From the NCBI RefSeq assembly GCF_016862375.1, contig NZ_BOMV01000077.1, forward strand, positions 124,001 through 188,000: DNA of 64,000 nt. The letters are read 5' to 3'. The notes under the pieces are model-generated. The model saw only the letters and a list, made by a program, of their open reading frames with translations, was not told the origin of the DNA and ran no database searches. The first letter of the stretch is position 1. The number at the start of each line of letters is the position of its first letter. Source of the stretch: Paractinoplanes rishiriensis. GTDB taxonomy: Bacteria; Actinomycetota; Actinomycetes; Mycobacteriales; Micromonosporaceae. Below are positions 23,360 to 31,595 of the stretch, piece by piece. The position numbers and the translations under genes were made by a program.

Positions 23360-24742
23360 ATGCGTATGAAACCGGTCGCCCGTGCCCTGACGGTCGTCCT
23401 CGGAGCCTCTGTGGTCACCGCCGTTGCGGCACAGCCGGCGTTCGCGGCGGAGATATCCACCGGCGCCCGATCGCTACAGTCGGTCAACGTGTCCGGGTCG
23501 TATCTGCGGCACGCCGACTACCTCGGCAGCATCGCGGCGGTCAGCGCCAGCAGTTCCGCGCAGGTTAAGAGCGACGCCACCTTCACCGTCACGCCGGGGC
23601 TGGCCGGCGGGGTGGGCTGCGTGTCGTTCCAGGCGGCCAACGGCATGTGGCTGCGGCACCGTGATTACCGGGTGCGGCTGGAGACCAACGCGGGCACCGC
23701 CACGTTCCTGGCCGACGCCACCTTCTGCGTACGGGACGGCTCGGTCACCGGGTCGGTGCGGCTGGAGTCGTTCAACTTCCCCGGCCGGTTCCTGCGGCAC
23801 CGGGACAGCCAGCTCTGGGTCGACGCTTCGACCACCAACCCGAACACCTTCGCGGCGGACAGTTCGTTTCGGGTCGGCACGCCGTGGGTGGCGGGGCGGC
23901 GCAGTCCGGTGATCAAGGGGTTGTACGCGGACCCGAACATCGCGTACCTGGCCGGGCGGTACTACATCTATCCGACCACGGACGGCTACAACGGGTGGAG
24001 CGGCAGCAGGTTCAAGGCGTTCTCCTCGACCGACCTGGTGAACTGGACCGACCACGGCACGATCCTCGACGTCGGGCCGCAGATCAGCTGGGCCGCCGAC
24101 CGGGCCTGGGCGCCGACCATCGCGTCCGCCAATGGTCGTTACTACTTCTACTTCAGCGGGGCCACCAACATCGGCGTCGCCACCGCTACGAGCCCGACCG
24201 GGCCGTTCACCGATCCGCTCGGCCGGCCGCTGGTCGCCGCCGGTTTCAAGAGCGGGCAGATGATCGACCCGCACGTCTTCACCGACACCGACGGCGTGTC
24301 CTACCTGTACTGGGGCAACGGCTACTCGTACGGGGTCCGGCTGAACGCCGACATGATCTCGTACGACGCCAGTCAGGTGCGCACCTTCAGCCTGCCCAAC
24401 TTCCGCGAGGCCCCGTTCGTCTTCAAGCGGAACAACATCTACTACATGACGTACTCGGTGGACGACACCGGCTCGGAGAACTACCACGTCGAGTACTCCA
24501 CCGGCAGCACCCCGTTCGGCCCGTGGACGCACCGCGGCACGATCCTCGCCAAGAACCTGAGCCTCGGCATCAAGGGCCCGGCGCACCAGTCCGTCGTCAA
24601 GGCGCCGGACAGCGACACCTGGTACATGGCCTACCACCGCTTCGCGATCCCGGCCGGCAACGGCACCAACCGGGAAACCACCATCGATCCGATGCGCTTC
24701 AACGCCGACGGCACCATCCAGCCGGTCATCCCCACCCTCTGA
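23360..24742 (+). CDS. Secreted GH43 arabinosidase with N-terminal AbfB (CBM42-like) module
   Basis: ATG 23360 has GAGGAA nine bases upstream; a GTG at 23351 abuts the ribosome site and is rejected. After the signal peptide (ending AFAAE) comes an AbfB-type beta-trefoil (about 35-175: SLQSVNVSGSYLRHADY, ANGMWLRHRDY, FNFPGRFLRHRDS), then a GH43 five-bladed propeller with the acidic triad in YADPNIA, IDPHVF and REAPFVF. GH43 covers arabinanases, arabinofuranosidases and xylosidases; the AbfB module binds arabinofuranose side chains. It is the first gene of a five-gene GH43 run, and the only one with the binding module in front of the catalytic domain. Confidence 0.85.
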   Translation: MRMKPVARALTVVLGASVVTAVAAQPAFAAEISTGARSLQSVNVSGSYLRHADYLGSIAAVSASSSAQVKSDATFTVTPGLAGGVGCVSFQAANGMWLRHRDYRVRLETNAGTATFLADATFCVRDGSVTGSVRLESFNFPGRFLRHRDSQLWVDASTTNPNTFAADSSFRVGTPWVAGRRSPVIKGLYADPNIAYLAGRYYIYPTTDGYNGWSGSRFKAFSSTDLVNWTDHGTILDVGPQISWAADRAWAPTIASANGRYYFYFSGATNIGVATATSPTGPFTDPLGRPLVAAGFKSGQMIDPHVFTDTDGVSYLYWGNGYSYGVRLNADMISYDASQVRTFSLPNFREAPFVFKRNNIYYMTYSVDDTGSENYHVEYSTGSTPFGPWTHRGTILAKNLSLGIKGPAHQSVVKAPDSDTWYMAYHRFAIPAGNGTNRETTIDPMRFNADGTIQPVIPTL

Positions 24743-24777
24743 TCTGCCCCCACTGATCTGCCCCATTGGAGGAAGTT

Positions 24778-26223
24778 GTGACGCTCGCTCCTCGACGGCT
24801 CACGTTGATCGGCCTGGTCAGTGTGCTGCTGCTCGCCCTGATCTCGATCCCGGGCCGGCCGGCCGCGGCCGCCGATCCGTACACCGGCTACCTGATGGCC
24901 CACTTCACCGGCGAATCCAGCACCGGCCAGCAGATCTACCTCGCGCACAGCACCGACGGGCTGCGCTGGACCGACCTGAACAACGGCTCCCCGGTGGTGC
25001 GCACCACGGTCGGTACCCGCGGCGTCCGCGACCCCGCCGTGGTGCGGTCCCCGGCCGGCGACCGCTTCTGGATCATCGCCACCGACCTGTGCATCAGCTG
25101 CGGCCAGGACTGGAACACGGCGATCAACAACGGCAGCCGCAGCTTCGTCGTCTGGGAGTCCACCGACCTGGTCAACTGGTCGGCGCCGTGGCTGCTCAAC
25201 GTCGCCGGCGCCATCCCGGACGGCCGTAACGCGTGGGCGCCGGAGGCGATCTGGAACCCGGCCACCAACGACTACGTCCTGTACTGGGCCACGAACGTGC
25301 CGCAGAACGGCGCCACCAAGCACCGCATCTACTACGCCCGGACCACGAACTTCCGCAGCATCACCACGCCGCAGGCGTACATCACGCGGCCCGGCGCGCA
25401 GGAGATCATCGACACCCAGATCGTCGAACTGCCGACCGGTGTGGGCAGCTACCGCTACGTCCGGGCCTCCGGCGACGGCCAGATCACCATCGAGGGCAGC
25501 AACTCGATCCTCGGCACCTGGACGTCGCTCGGCAACCTGTCCGGCATCGGGCTGACCGGCTCTCAGGTCGAGGGCCCGATGTGGCTGAAGTTCAACGACC
25601 GCAACGAGTGGACGCTGTACCTCGACCAGTACTCGTCCGGGCGCGGCTACCTGCCGGTGCTCAGCACCAACCCGTCGAGCACTTCCAGCTACCGGATCGC
25701 GGGTTCCGGGTCGTACAACATGGGCGCGGCCCGCAAGCGGCACGGCTCGATCCTCAATGTCACCGCCGCGGAGCAGTCCCGGGTGCTGGCGCGCTGGGGC
25801 AACACCGTCGCCGTCAACCGGATCCAGTCGTACAACTTCACCGACCGCTACATCCGGCACATCAATAACGACGCCCGGGTCGACCCGAACGTGAGCCCGG
25901 CGGCGGATGCGCAGTGGCGGATCGTGCCCGGCCTGGCGAGCACGGCCAGCGGCAATGTGTCGTTCGAGTCGGTGAACTTCCCGGGTTACTTCCTGCGGCA
26001 CGTGAATTACGACTTCGTGCTGGCGGCCAACGACAACACCGCCACGTTCCGCAGCGACGCCACCTTCACCCGGGTGGCCGGCCTGGCCGACTCCGGCGCG
26101 GTGTCGTTCCGGTCCTACAACTACCCGGACCGCTACATCCGGCACTACAGCTACGTGCTCCGGCTCGACCCGATCAGCACCGCCACCGAGCGGGCTGACG
26201 CCACCTTCCGGATCACGAGCTGA
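24778..26223 (+). CDS. Secreted GH43-like enzyme with C-terminal AbfB module
   Basis: GTG 24778 is chosen because GGAGG (24768-24772) lies five bases upstream; a TTG at 24766 overlaps that site. A signal peptide (LVSVLLLALISIPGRPAAAA) is followed by a GH43-type propeller with acidic positions in VRDPAVV, IDTQIV and VEGPMWL, and by an AbfB trefoil with three SYNF/SVNF-YxRH repeats (IQSYNFTDRYIRHINNDARV, VNFPGYFLRHVNYDF, YNYPDRYIRHYSYVL). The target is probably an arabinose-bearing pectin or arabinoxylan. Its last 60 or so bases are nearly identical to the end of the next gene, which points to duplication or gene conversion. Confidence 0.82.
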   Translation: MTLAPRRLTLIGLVSVLLLALISIPGRPAAAADPYTGYLMAHFTGESSTGQQIYLAHSTDGLRWTDLNNGSPVVRTTVGTRGVRDPAVVRSPAGDRFWIIATDLCISCGQDWNTAINNGSRSFVVWESTDLVNWSAPWLLNVAGAIPDGRNAWAPEAIWNPATNDYVLYWATNVPQNGATKHRIYYARTTNFRSITTPQAYITRPGAQEIIDTQIVELPTGVGSYRYVRASGDGQITIEGSNSILGTWTSLGNLSGIGLTGSQVEGPMWLKFNDRNEWTLYLDQYSSGRGYLPVLSTNPSSTSSYRIAGSGSYNMGAARKRHGSILNVTAAEQSRVLARWGNTVAVNRIQSYNFTDRYIRHINNDARVDPNVSPAADAQWRIVPGLASTASGNVSFESVNFPGYFLRHVNYDFVLAANDNTATFRSDATFTRVAGLADSGAVSFRSYNYPDRYIRHYSYVLRLDPISTATERADATFRITS

Positions 26224-26239
26224 GTTCGGGGGGCTTATC

Positions 26240-27598
26240 ATGAAATATCGATTTCTGCGTGTTATAGCAGCGGTTATCGTATTGACTGCCGTGGTGGCGG
26301 CCCCCGCGCAGGCGGCGAACCCGCTCGTCACCCGGTTCGCCGCCGACCCGTCGATGCTGGTCGCCAACAACCGGGTGTACCTCTACACCACCGACGACGC
26401 CGGCAACAGCGGCACCTACTGGGACAACAACGCCTGGCGGGTGTACTCGTCGGCCGACTTGACCACGTGGACCGACCACGGCGCGCCGTTCTCGGTCGGC
26501 GGGTTCTCCTGGGCGACGCAGTACGCCTGGGCGCCGTCCGCGGTGTACCGCAACGGCTACTACTACCTGTACCTGCCGGTCGACCGGACCAAGATCGGCG
26601 TCGCCCGCAGCACGTCGCCGACCAGCGGGTTCAGTGACCCGCGCGGCAACCCGCTGATCGAGCGGGGACGGGACGCGAACACCGGCGACGAGCCGATCGA
26701 CCCGGCCGCCTTCGTCGACGACAACGGGCAGGGCTACCTCTACTTCGGCGGCGCCCGCGCCCCCAAGGTGGTGCGCCTCAACGCCGACCTGACCTCGACG
26801 TCCGGCTCGATCCAGAACGTCACGATCAACGGCACCGGCAGCGGCACCCAGTACGGCGAGGCCGGCTTCGTGCACAAGCGCAACGGGCTCTACTACTTCT
26901 CCTACTCCACCGGATGGCCCGGCCAGATCGCGTACGCCACCGCCAGCAGCCCGCTCGGGCCGTTCACCTACCGCGGCATCCTGCTGGACTACACCAACAA
27001 CAACACGAACCACCACTCGATAGCGGAGTACAACGGCCGCTGGTACATCGCCTACCACCGCAACGCGTTGCCGGGCAGCAACAACTTCCGCCGGTCGCTG
27101 GCGATGGACTACCTGAACTACAACAGCGACGGCACCATCGCGCGGGTCACCCAGACCAGCGTCGGCGTCGGCACGCCCACGATTCCGGTCAACCGGGTGC
27201 AGTCGTACAACTTCGCCGACCGGTACGTGCGGCACGTGAACAACGACGCCCGGATCGACCCGAACGTGAGCCCGGCCGCGGACGCGCAGTGGCGGGTCGT
27301 GCCGGGTCTGGCCAACGCGTCCAGCGGCTATGTGTCGTTCGAGTCGGTCAATTTCCCCGGCTATTACCTGCGGCATTACGACTATGACCTCTCGCTGGCC
27401 CGGAACGAGGGCACCGCGCAATACGCCGCGGACGCCACCTTCCGCCGAGTGGCCGGCCTGGCCGATTCCGGGGCGGTCTCGTTCCAGTCGTACAACTTCA
27501 CGAGTCGTTACCTCCGGCACTCCAACTACGTGCTGCGGATCGACCCGATCAGCACCGCCACCGAGCGGGCCGACGCCACCTTCCGGATCACAAGTTGA
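26240..27598 (+). CDS. Secreted GH43 arabinanase-like enzyme with C-terminal AbfB module
   Basis: The start is ATG 26240, 17 bases after the previous gene. The signal peptide region (MKYRFLRVIAAVIVLTAVVA) uses unusually AT-rich codons for this genome. The catalytic domain begins directly with FAADPSML (catalytic base), then IDPAAFVDD and YGEAGFV, the GH43 triad, and HHSIAEYNGRWYIAYHR. The C terminus is an AbfB trefoil (VQSYNFADRYVRHVNNDARI, VNFPGYYLRHYDYDL, YNFTSRYLRHSNYVL). It overlaps the following gene at its stop codon, so the two are coupled. Confidence 0.85.
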   Translation: MKYRFLRVIAAVIVLTAVVAAPAQAANPLVTRFAADPSMLVANNRVYLYTTDDAGNSGTYWDNNAWRVYSSADLTTWTDHGAPFSVGGFSWATQYAWAPSAVYRNGYYYLYLPVDRTKIGVARSTSPTSGFSDPRGNPLIERGRDANTGDEPIDPAAFVDDNGQGYLYFGGARAPKVVRLNADLTSTSGSIQNVTINGTGSGTQYGEAGFVHKRNGLYYFSYSTGWPGQIAYATASSPLGPFTYRGILLDYTNNNTNHHSIAEYNGRWYIAYHRNALPGSNNFRRSLAMDYLNYNSDGTIARVTQTSVGVGTPTIPVNRVQSYNFADRYVRHVNNDARIDPNVSPAADAQWRVVPGLANASSGYVSFESVNFPGYYLRHYDYDLSLARNEGTAQYAADATFRRVAGLADSGAVSFQSYNFTSRYLRHSNYVLRIDPISTATERADATFRITS

Positions 27599-29067
27599 GA
27601 GCCGGGCGGGTTGCGCGGAGCGTGCTGGCCGGGGTGGCCGGGCTGGCCTTGGTGCTCGCCATGGCGAGTCCCGCGTCGGCCGGCCCGGCGTTCACCAACC
27701 CGTTGAACAGCACCGGGCCCGACCCGTATATGACCTGGTACAACGGCAACTACTACATGATGACCACGCCGTGGAGCGGGCCGCTGACCATGCGGAAGGC
27801 GCCCACCATCGCGGCAATGAAGACGACCACCCCGACGGCCGTTTTCAGCGCGCACGCCACCGGGCGGAACGCGAGCATCTGGGCGCCCGAGTTCCATTTG
27901 CTGAACGGTCCGAACGGGCAGCGCTGGTACGTCTACTACTCGGCCGGCACCGGCGACATTGAAACGCAGCGGGTGCATGTGCTGGAGAGCTCCGGCCTGG
28001 ATCCGATGGGCCCGTACACGTACAAGGGCATGGTCTTCGGTTCTAACAACTGGTGGGGCATCGACGGCAGTGTCGTCACCATCGACAACCAGCTCTATTT
28101 CACCTGGTCCGGGGTGCCGACCACGCTGTGGCGCGACAGTGACCCGCACATCTACATCGTCGCGATGAGCAATCCGTGGACGGTTTCCGGGGCACGGACC
28201 GTCATTTCGGCGCCGACCTATGACTGGGAGCGGCAGGGGACGCCGATGAACGAGGGGCCGGTCGCGATTCAGCGCAACGGCCGCACGTTCATCACCTATT
28301 CGGCGAGCGCCTGCCAGGGCCCGGACTACAAGATCGGGCAGCTCACCTACACCGGCGGCAATGTGCTGGCGGCCGGTTCCTGGGTGAAGAAATCGACGCC
28401 GATCTTCCAGCGCAACGACGCCGCGAGCGTCTACGGGCCGGCGCACCACGGTTTCTTCAAATCGCCGGACGGCACCGAGGACTGGATCGTCTATCACGCC
28501 AATTCGTCGTCGAGCCAGGGCTGCGGCAGCACCCGCACGACCCGCATTCAAAAGATCAGCTGGAACGCGGACGGCACGCCGAACCTCGGTGTACCGGTGT
28601 CCACCAGCACGGTCCTGGCGCCGCCATCCGGCGAGCCGGCCGGCCCGGCCATCACCGTCAACCGGATCCAGTCCTACAACTTCGCCGACCGGTTCGTGCG
28701 GCACATCAACATGGACGCCCGGATCGACGCGAATGTGAGTCCGCTGGAGGATTCGCAGTGGCGGATCGTCGGCGGCCTGGCCAGTTCCGCGGACGGCAAT
28801 GTGTCGTTCGAGTCGGTGAATTTTCCGGGCAACTACCTGCGGCACGTGAACTACGACTTCGTGCTGGCGCCGAACGACAACACGGCCACCTTCCGCAATG
28901 ACGCCACCTTCAAGCGGGTGGCCGGTCTGGCCGATGCGAGCGCGGTGTCGTTCCAGTCGTACAACTTCCCGGACCGCTACATCCGGCATGCCAATTACGT
29001 GTTGCGGATCGACGCGATCACCAATGCCACCGGCCGCGCCGACGCCACCTTCCGCCTCACCAGCTGA
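27595..29067 (+). CDS. Secreted GH43 enzyme with C-terminal AbfB module
   Basis: TTG 27595 overlaps the previous TGA (27596-27598) and yields a good signal peptide (VARSVLAGVAGLALVLAMAS), so coupled translation is likely; no separate ribosome site is seen. The GH43 propeller has GPDPYMTWY (base), IDGSVV and NEGPVAI (acid), with WAPEFH and YGPAHHGFF. This arrangement resembles arabinofuranosidase subfamilies of GH43. An AbfB trefoil ends the protein (IQSYNFADRFVRHINMDARI, VNFPGNYLRHVNYDF, YNFPDRYIRHANYVL). It is the fourth member of the GH43 operon. Confidence 0.83.
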   Translation: MRAGRVARSVLAGVAGLALVLAMASPASAGPAFTNPLNSTGPDPYMTWYNGNYYMMTTPWSGPLTMRKAPTIAAMKTTTPTAVFSAHATGRNASIWAPEFHLLNGPNGQRWYVYYSAGTGDIETQRVHVLESSGLDPMGPYTYKGMVFGSNNWWGIDGSVVTIDNQLYFTWSGVPTTLWRDSDPHIYIVAMSNPWTVSGARTVISAPTYDWERQGTPMNEGPVAIQRNGRTFITYSASACQGPDYKIGQLTYTGGNVLAAGSWVKKSTPIFQRNDAASVYGPAHHGFFKSPDGTEDWIVYHANSSSSQGCGSTRTTRIQKISWNADGTPNLGVPVSTSTVLAPPSGEPAGPAITVNRIQSYNFADRFVRHINMDARIDANVSPLEDSQWRIVGGLASSADGNVSFESVNFPGNYLRHVNYDFVLAPNDNTATFRNDATFKRVAGLADASAVSFQSYNFPDRYIRHANYVLRIDAITNATGRADATFRLTS

Positions 29068-29097
29068 TCCCCGTCCCCCCAGAAAGGCAGAATCCCC

Positions 29098-30489
29098 GTG
29101 CCCCTGTCCAGGAGAAACTTCCATCGTCTGACCGCGCTGGGCGCGCTGTCCGCGGCCACCGGCGGCGGCGCCGTGCTGGGCTCGGCGTCGGCCGCGCAGG
29201 CCGCGAACACCGCGTACGTCTTCGGCTATTTCAAGGAGACGCCGAACGCGAGCGGTGACAGCTACGCCCTGCACCTGGCGGTCAGCACCGACGGCCTGAA
29301 CTGGCGGCCGCTGAACCAGAACAACCCGGTGGCCACCCCCACCGCCGGCATGCAGGGCCTGCGCGACCCGTTCATCCTGCGCAAGCAGGACGGCACGTTC
29401 GTCGTCCTGGCCACCGACCTCAAGGGCCGGATCTTCAACCTGAACAACCAGTACCTGCACGTCTGGGACTCGACCGACCTGCGCAGCTTCACCGGGTACC
29501 GGCGGGTGAAGTTCCACAGCCTGAACACGCACACCTGGGCGCCCACCGCGTTCTGGGTGCCGTCGCGCAACGAGTACGCCATCGTCTACTCGGCGAACAA
29601 CGGCCGGGACGTCCTGATGGTCAACTACACCTCGGACTTCCGCACGGTCAGCGCGAACCAGGTCTACTACAGCCCCAGCTACAACGTGCTGGACGCCGAC
29701 ATCGTGTCGGACGGGTCCACGTTCTACATGTACTACAAGAACATGGACGACGGCCGGCTGTACGGCGCCCGCTCGTCGACCGGCGCGCCGAACAGCTACA
29801 CCAACTACACCAGCGGTCTGCTCCAGGGCGGCGCGATCGAGGCGCCGCTGATCGTCCGGAACAACAGCGGCAACACCTGGCGGCTGTGGGGTGATTCGTT
29901 CAGCCCGGTCAACAGCGACTACTACGCCTGGACCAGCAACAACGTCGGCGGCAATTCGTGGAGCGTGCTGCCCCAGCGCGACTACACGCCGCCGCTGAAC
30001 GTCAAGCACGGTTCGATCGTCGGCATCACCCAGGCCGAGTACGACAACCTGGTCTCCCGCTGGGGCCTGCCGAACTGGGTGCGGCTCAAGTCGTACAACT
30101 TCCCGGACCGCTACGTACGGCACGCCAGCAACGTCGGCCGGATCGACGCCTACCCGTTCGACCCGCACGAGGACCAGCTCTGGCGCATGGTTCCCGGCCT
30201 GGCCGACTCGTCCGCGGTGTCGTTCGAGTCGGTGAACATCCCGGGCCGCTACCTGCGGCACAGCAACTACGCCATCCAGCTGGCCGCGAACGACAACTCC
30301 GCGTCGTTCCGCGGCGACGCGACCTTCGTGCGGACCGCCGGCCTCGCGGACTCCACCTGGTCGTCGTTCCGCTCGTACAACGTGCCGGACCGCTACCTGC
30401 GGCACTCGAACTACGTGCTGCGCATCGACCCGCTCACCTCGAGCTCGGCCGCCGCCGACCGCCAGGACGCCACCTTCCGCGTCTCCTGA
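29098..30489 (+). CDS. Tat-exported GH43-like enzyme with C-terminal AbfB module
   Basis: GTG 29098 follows AGAAAGG. The N terminus MPLSRRNFHRLTALGALSAA is a twin-arginine signal, unlike the Sec signals of the four genes before it, so this member is probably exported folded. The propeller carries LRDPFIL, LDADIV and IEAPLIV at the GH43 acidic positions and most resembles the second gene of the set. The AbfB trefoil follows (LKSYNFPDRYVRHASNVGRI, VNIPGRYLRHSNYAI, YNVPDRYLRHSNYVL). It ends the operon, facing the convergent SorC-type gene 35 bases on. Confidence 0.82.
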   Translation: MPLSRRNFHRLTALGALSAATGGGAVLGSASAAQAANTAYVFGYFKETPNASGDSYALHLAVSTDGLNWRPLNQNNPVATPTAGMQGLRDPFILRKQDGTFVVLATDLKGRIFNLNNQYLHVWDSTDLRSFTGYRRVKFHSLNTHTWAPTAFWVPSRNEYAIVYSANNGRDVLMVNYTSDFRTVSANQVYYSPSYNVLDADIVSDGSTFYMYYKNMDDGRLYGARSSTGAPNSYTNYTSGLLQGGAIEAPLIVRNNSGNTWRLWGDSFSPVNSDYYAWTSNNVGGNSWSVLPQRDYTPPLNVKHGSIVGITQAEYDNLVSRWGLPNWVRLKSYNFPDRYVRHASNVGRIDAYPFDPHEDQLWRMVPGLADSSAVSFESVNIPGRYLRHSNYAIQLAANDNSASFRGDATFVRTAGLADSTWSSFRSYNVPDRYLRHSNYVLRIDPLTSSSAAADRQDATFRVS

Positions 30490-30524
30490 ACCGCCCTCGA
30501 CCCGCCCCGATGGCCCGGGCCCTG

Positions 30525-31505
30525 CTAGTCGCCAAGCAGAGCCTGGGCCGTGGCGATGTCGGTGATCAGCACGTTGACCCAGCCGCCGGTGACCGCGGCG
30601 CGGATGGCGTGGTGCTTCGCCGCGCCGCCGGCGAAACCGATGCGGCGGGGGACGGCTCGCAGGGCCTGCTGGTCGATGCCGAGGACGCGGTCGTCCAGGT
30701 CGCTGGCGACGGGCCGGCCGGCCGCGTCGAAAAACCGGTGGCAGACGTCGCCGACCGCGCCGGCGGCGAGCAGTTTGGCCTGGTCGTCGTCGCTCACCGC
30801 GTTACCGCTCTGGCGCAGGAACTCGCTCGGCGGCAGGCTGCCGATGCCGATCAGGGCCATGGTCAGCGAGGCCCACTCGGTGGCGATCGCCTGCATGGCG
30901 GGCTCGGCGAGCAGGCTGTCCCGGATGGTGGTGTTGCCGACCAGGCCCGGCGCCGGCACGAAGGTGGCGTTCGCCCCCAGGATGTGGGCGAAATCGTCGA
31001 GCAACCGGTTGGCCCGGGCCTGTGCCGAGGTGACGCCGAGGCCGCCGATCAGCTGAACGACGTTGTCCGCGCCGGCCAGGCGCAGCGGGCGCATCCGGTC
31101 GACGACTGAGAGCAGGGTCTGGCTCCACGGCGAGATACCGATCCGCTCGCCGCCGGTGAGGATCGATTCGAGGTATGCGGCGCCGGCCGAACCGAGCCCG
31201 GACAGCACGTCGGAGTCGTCGCCCTCGACGTCCACCACGACCGCCTCGGCCAGCCCGTACCGCTGCTCGAGGGCCTCCTCGATCTCGGTGTGGATGCCCT
31301 GCGAGACCACCACGACCGTGCGCACGATGCCGAGTTCGGCGGCCCGCTTGAGCAGGCGGGAGACCCGTGGCTGGGACAGGTGCAGCGTCTCGGCGATGTC
31401 GACCTGGCGAATGCCGCGTTCGTAGTGCATCCGGGCGATCTTGGTGATCATCCTGAGCTGCCCGTCGGGGAGCGGGCGAACTCCGCCCCGCGGTGCTGCC
31501 GTCAT
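30525..31505 (-). CDS. SorC/DeoR-type sugar-responsive regulator
   Basis: ATG 31505 is taken as start (AAAGGG upstream); in-frame ATGs at 31541-31544 and a TTG at 31586 are alternatives. The protein (about 326 residues) has an N-terminal helix-turn-helix (RQVDIAETLHLSQPRVSRLL) and a SorC sugar-binding domain (GSAGAAYLESILTGGERIGI, IGGLGV, GNTTIRDSLL, GGAAKHHAIRAAVTGG). SorC regulators sense phosphorylated sugars. It lies directly downstream of the FGGY kinase gene on the same strand, and across a shared promoter from the transporter-transketolase operon, so it most likely controls both using the kinase product or a later intermediate as signal (inference). Confidence 0.88.
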   Translation of the reverse strand: MTAAPRGGVRPLPDGQLRMITKIARMHYERGIRQVDIAETLHLSQPRVSRLLKRAAELGIVRTVVVVSQGIHTEIEEALEQRYGLAEAVVVDVEGDDSDVLSGLGSAGAAYLESILTGGERIGISPWSQTLLSVVDRMRPLRLAGADNVVQLIGGLGVTSAQARANRLLDDFAHILGANATFVPAPGLVGNTTIRDSLLAEPAMQAIATEWASLTMALIGIGSLPPSEFLRQSGNAVSDDDQAKLLAAGAVGDVCHRFFDAAGRPVASDLDDRVLGIDQQALRAVPRRIGFAGGAAKHHAIRAAVTGGWVNVLITDIATAQALLGD

Positions 31506-31595
31506 GCCGGAACGCCCTTTCGCCGCAAGTTCCGGCTTCATCATGCCGGGACTGCCGCGTAGATGCGAATAAAATTGCGGTGCCAAGCTTGTGAT

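Noticed and set aside
27526..30405. Minus-strand frame of about 959 codons across three GH43 genes
   Set aside because: Antisense shadow; the opposite strand has clear signal peptides, GH43 triads and AbfB repeats.
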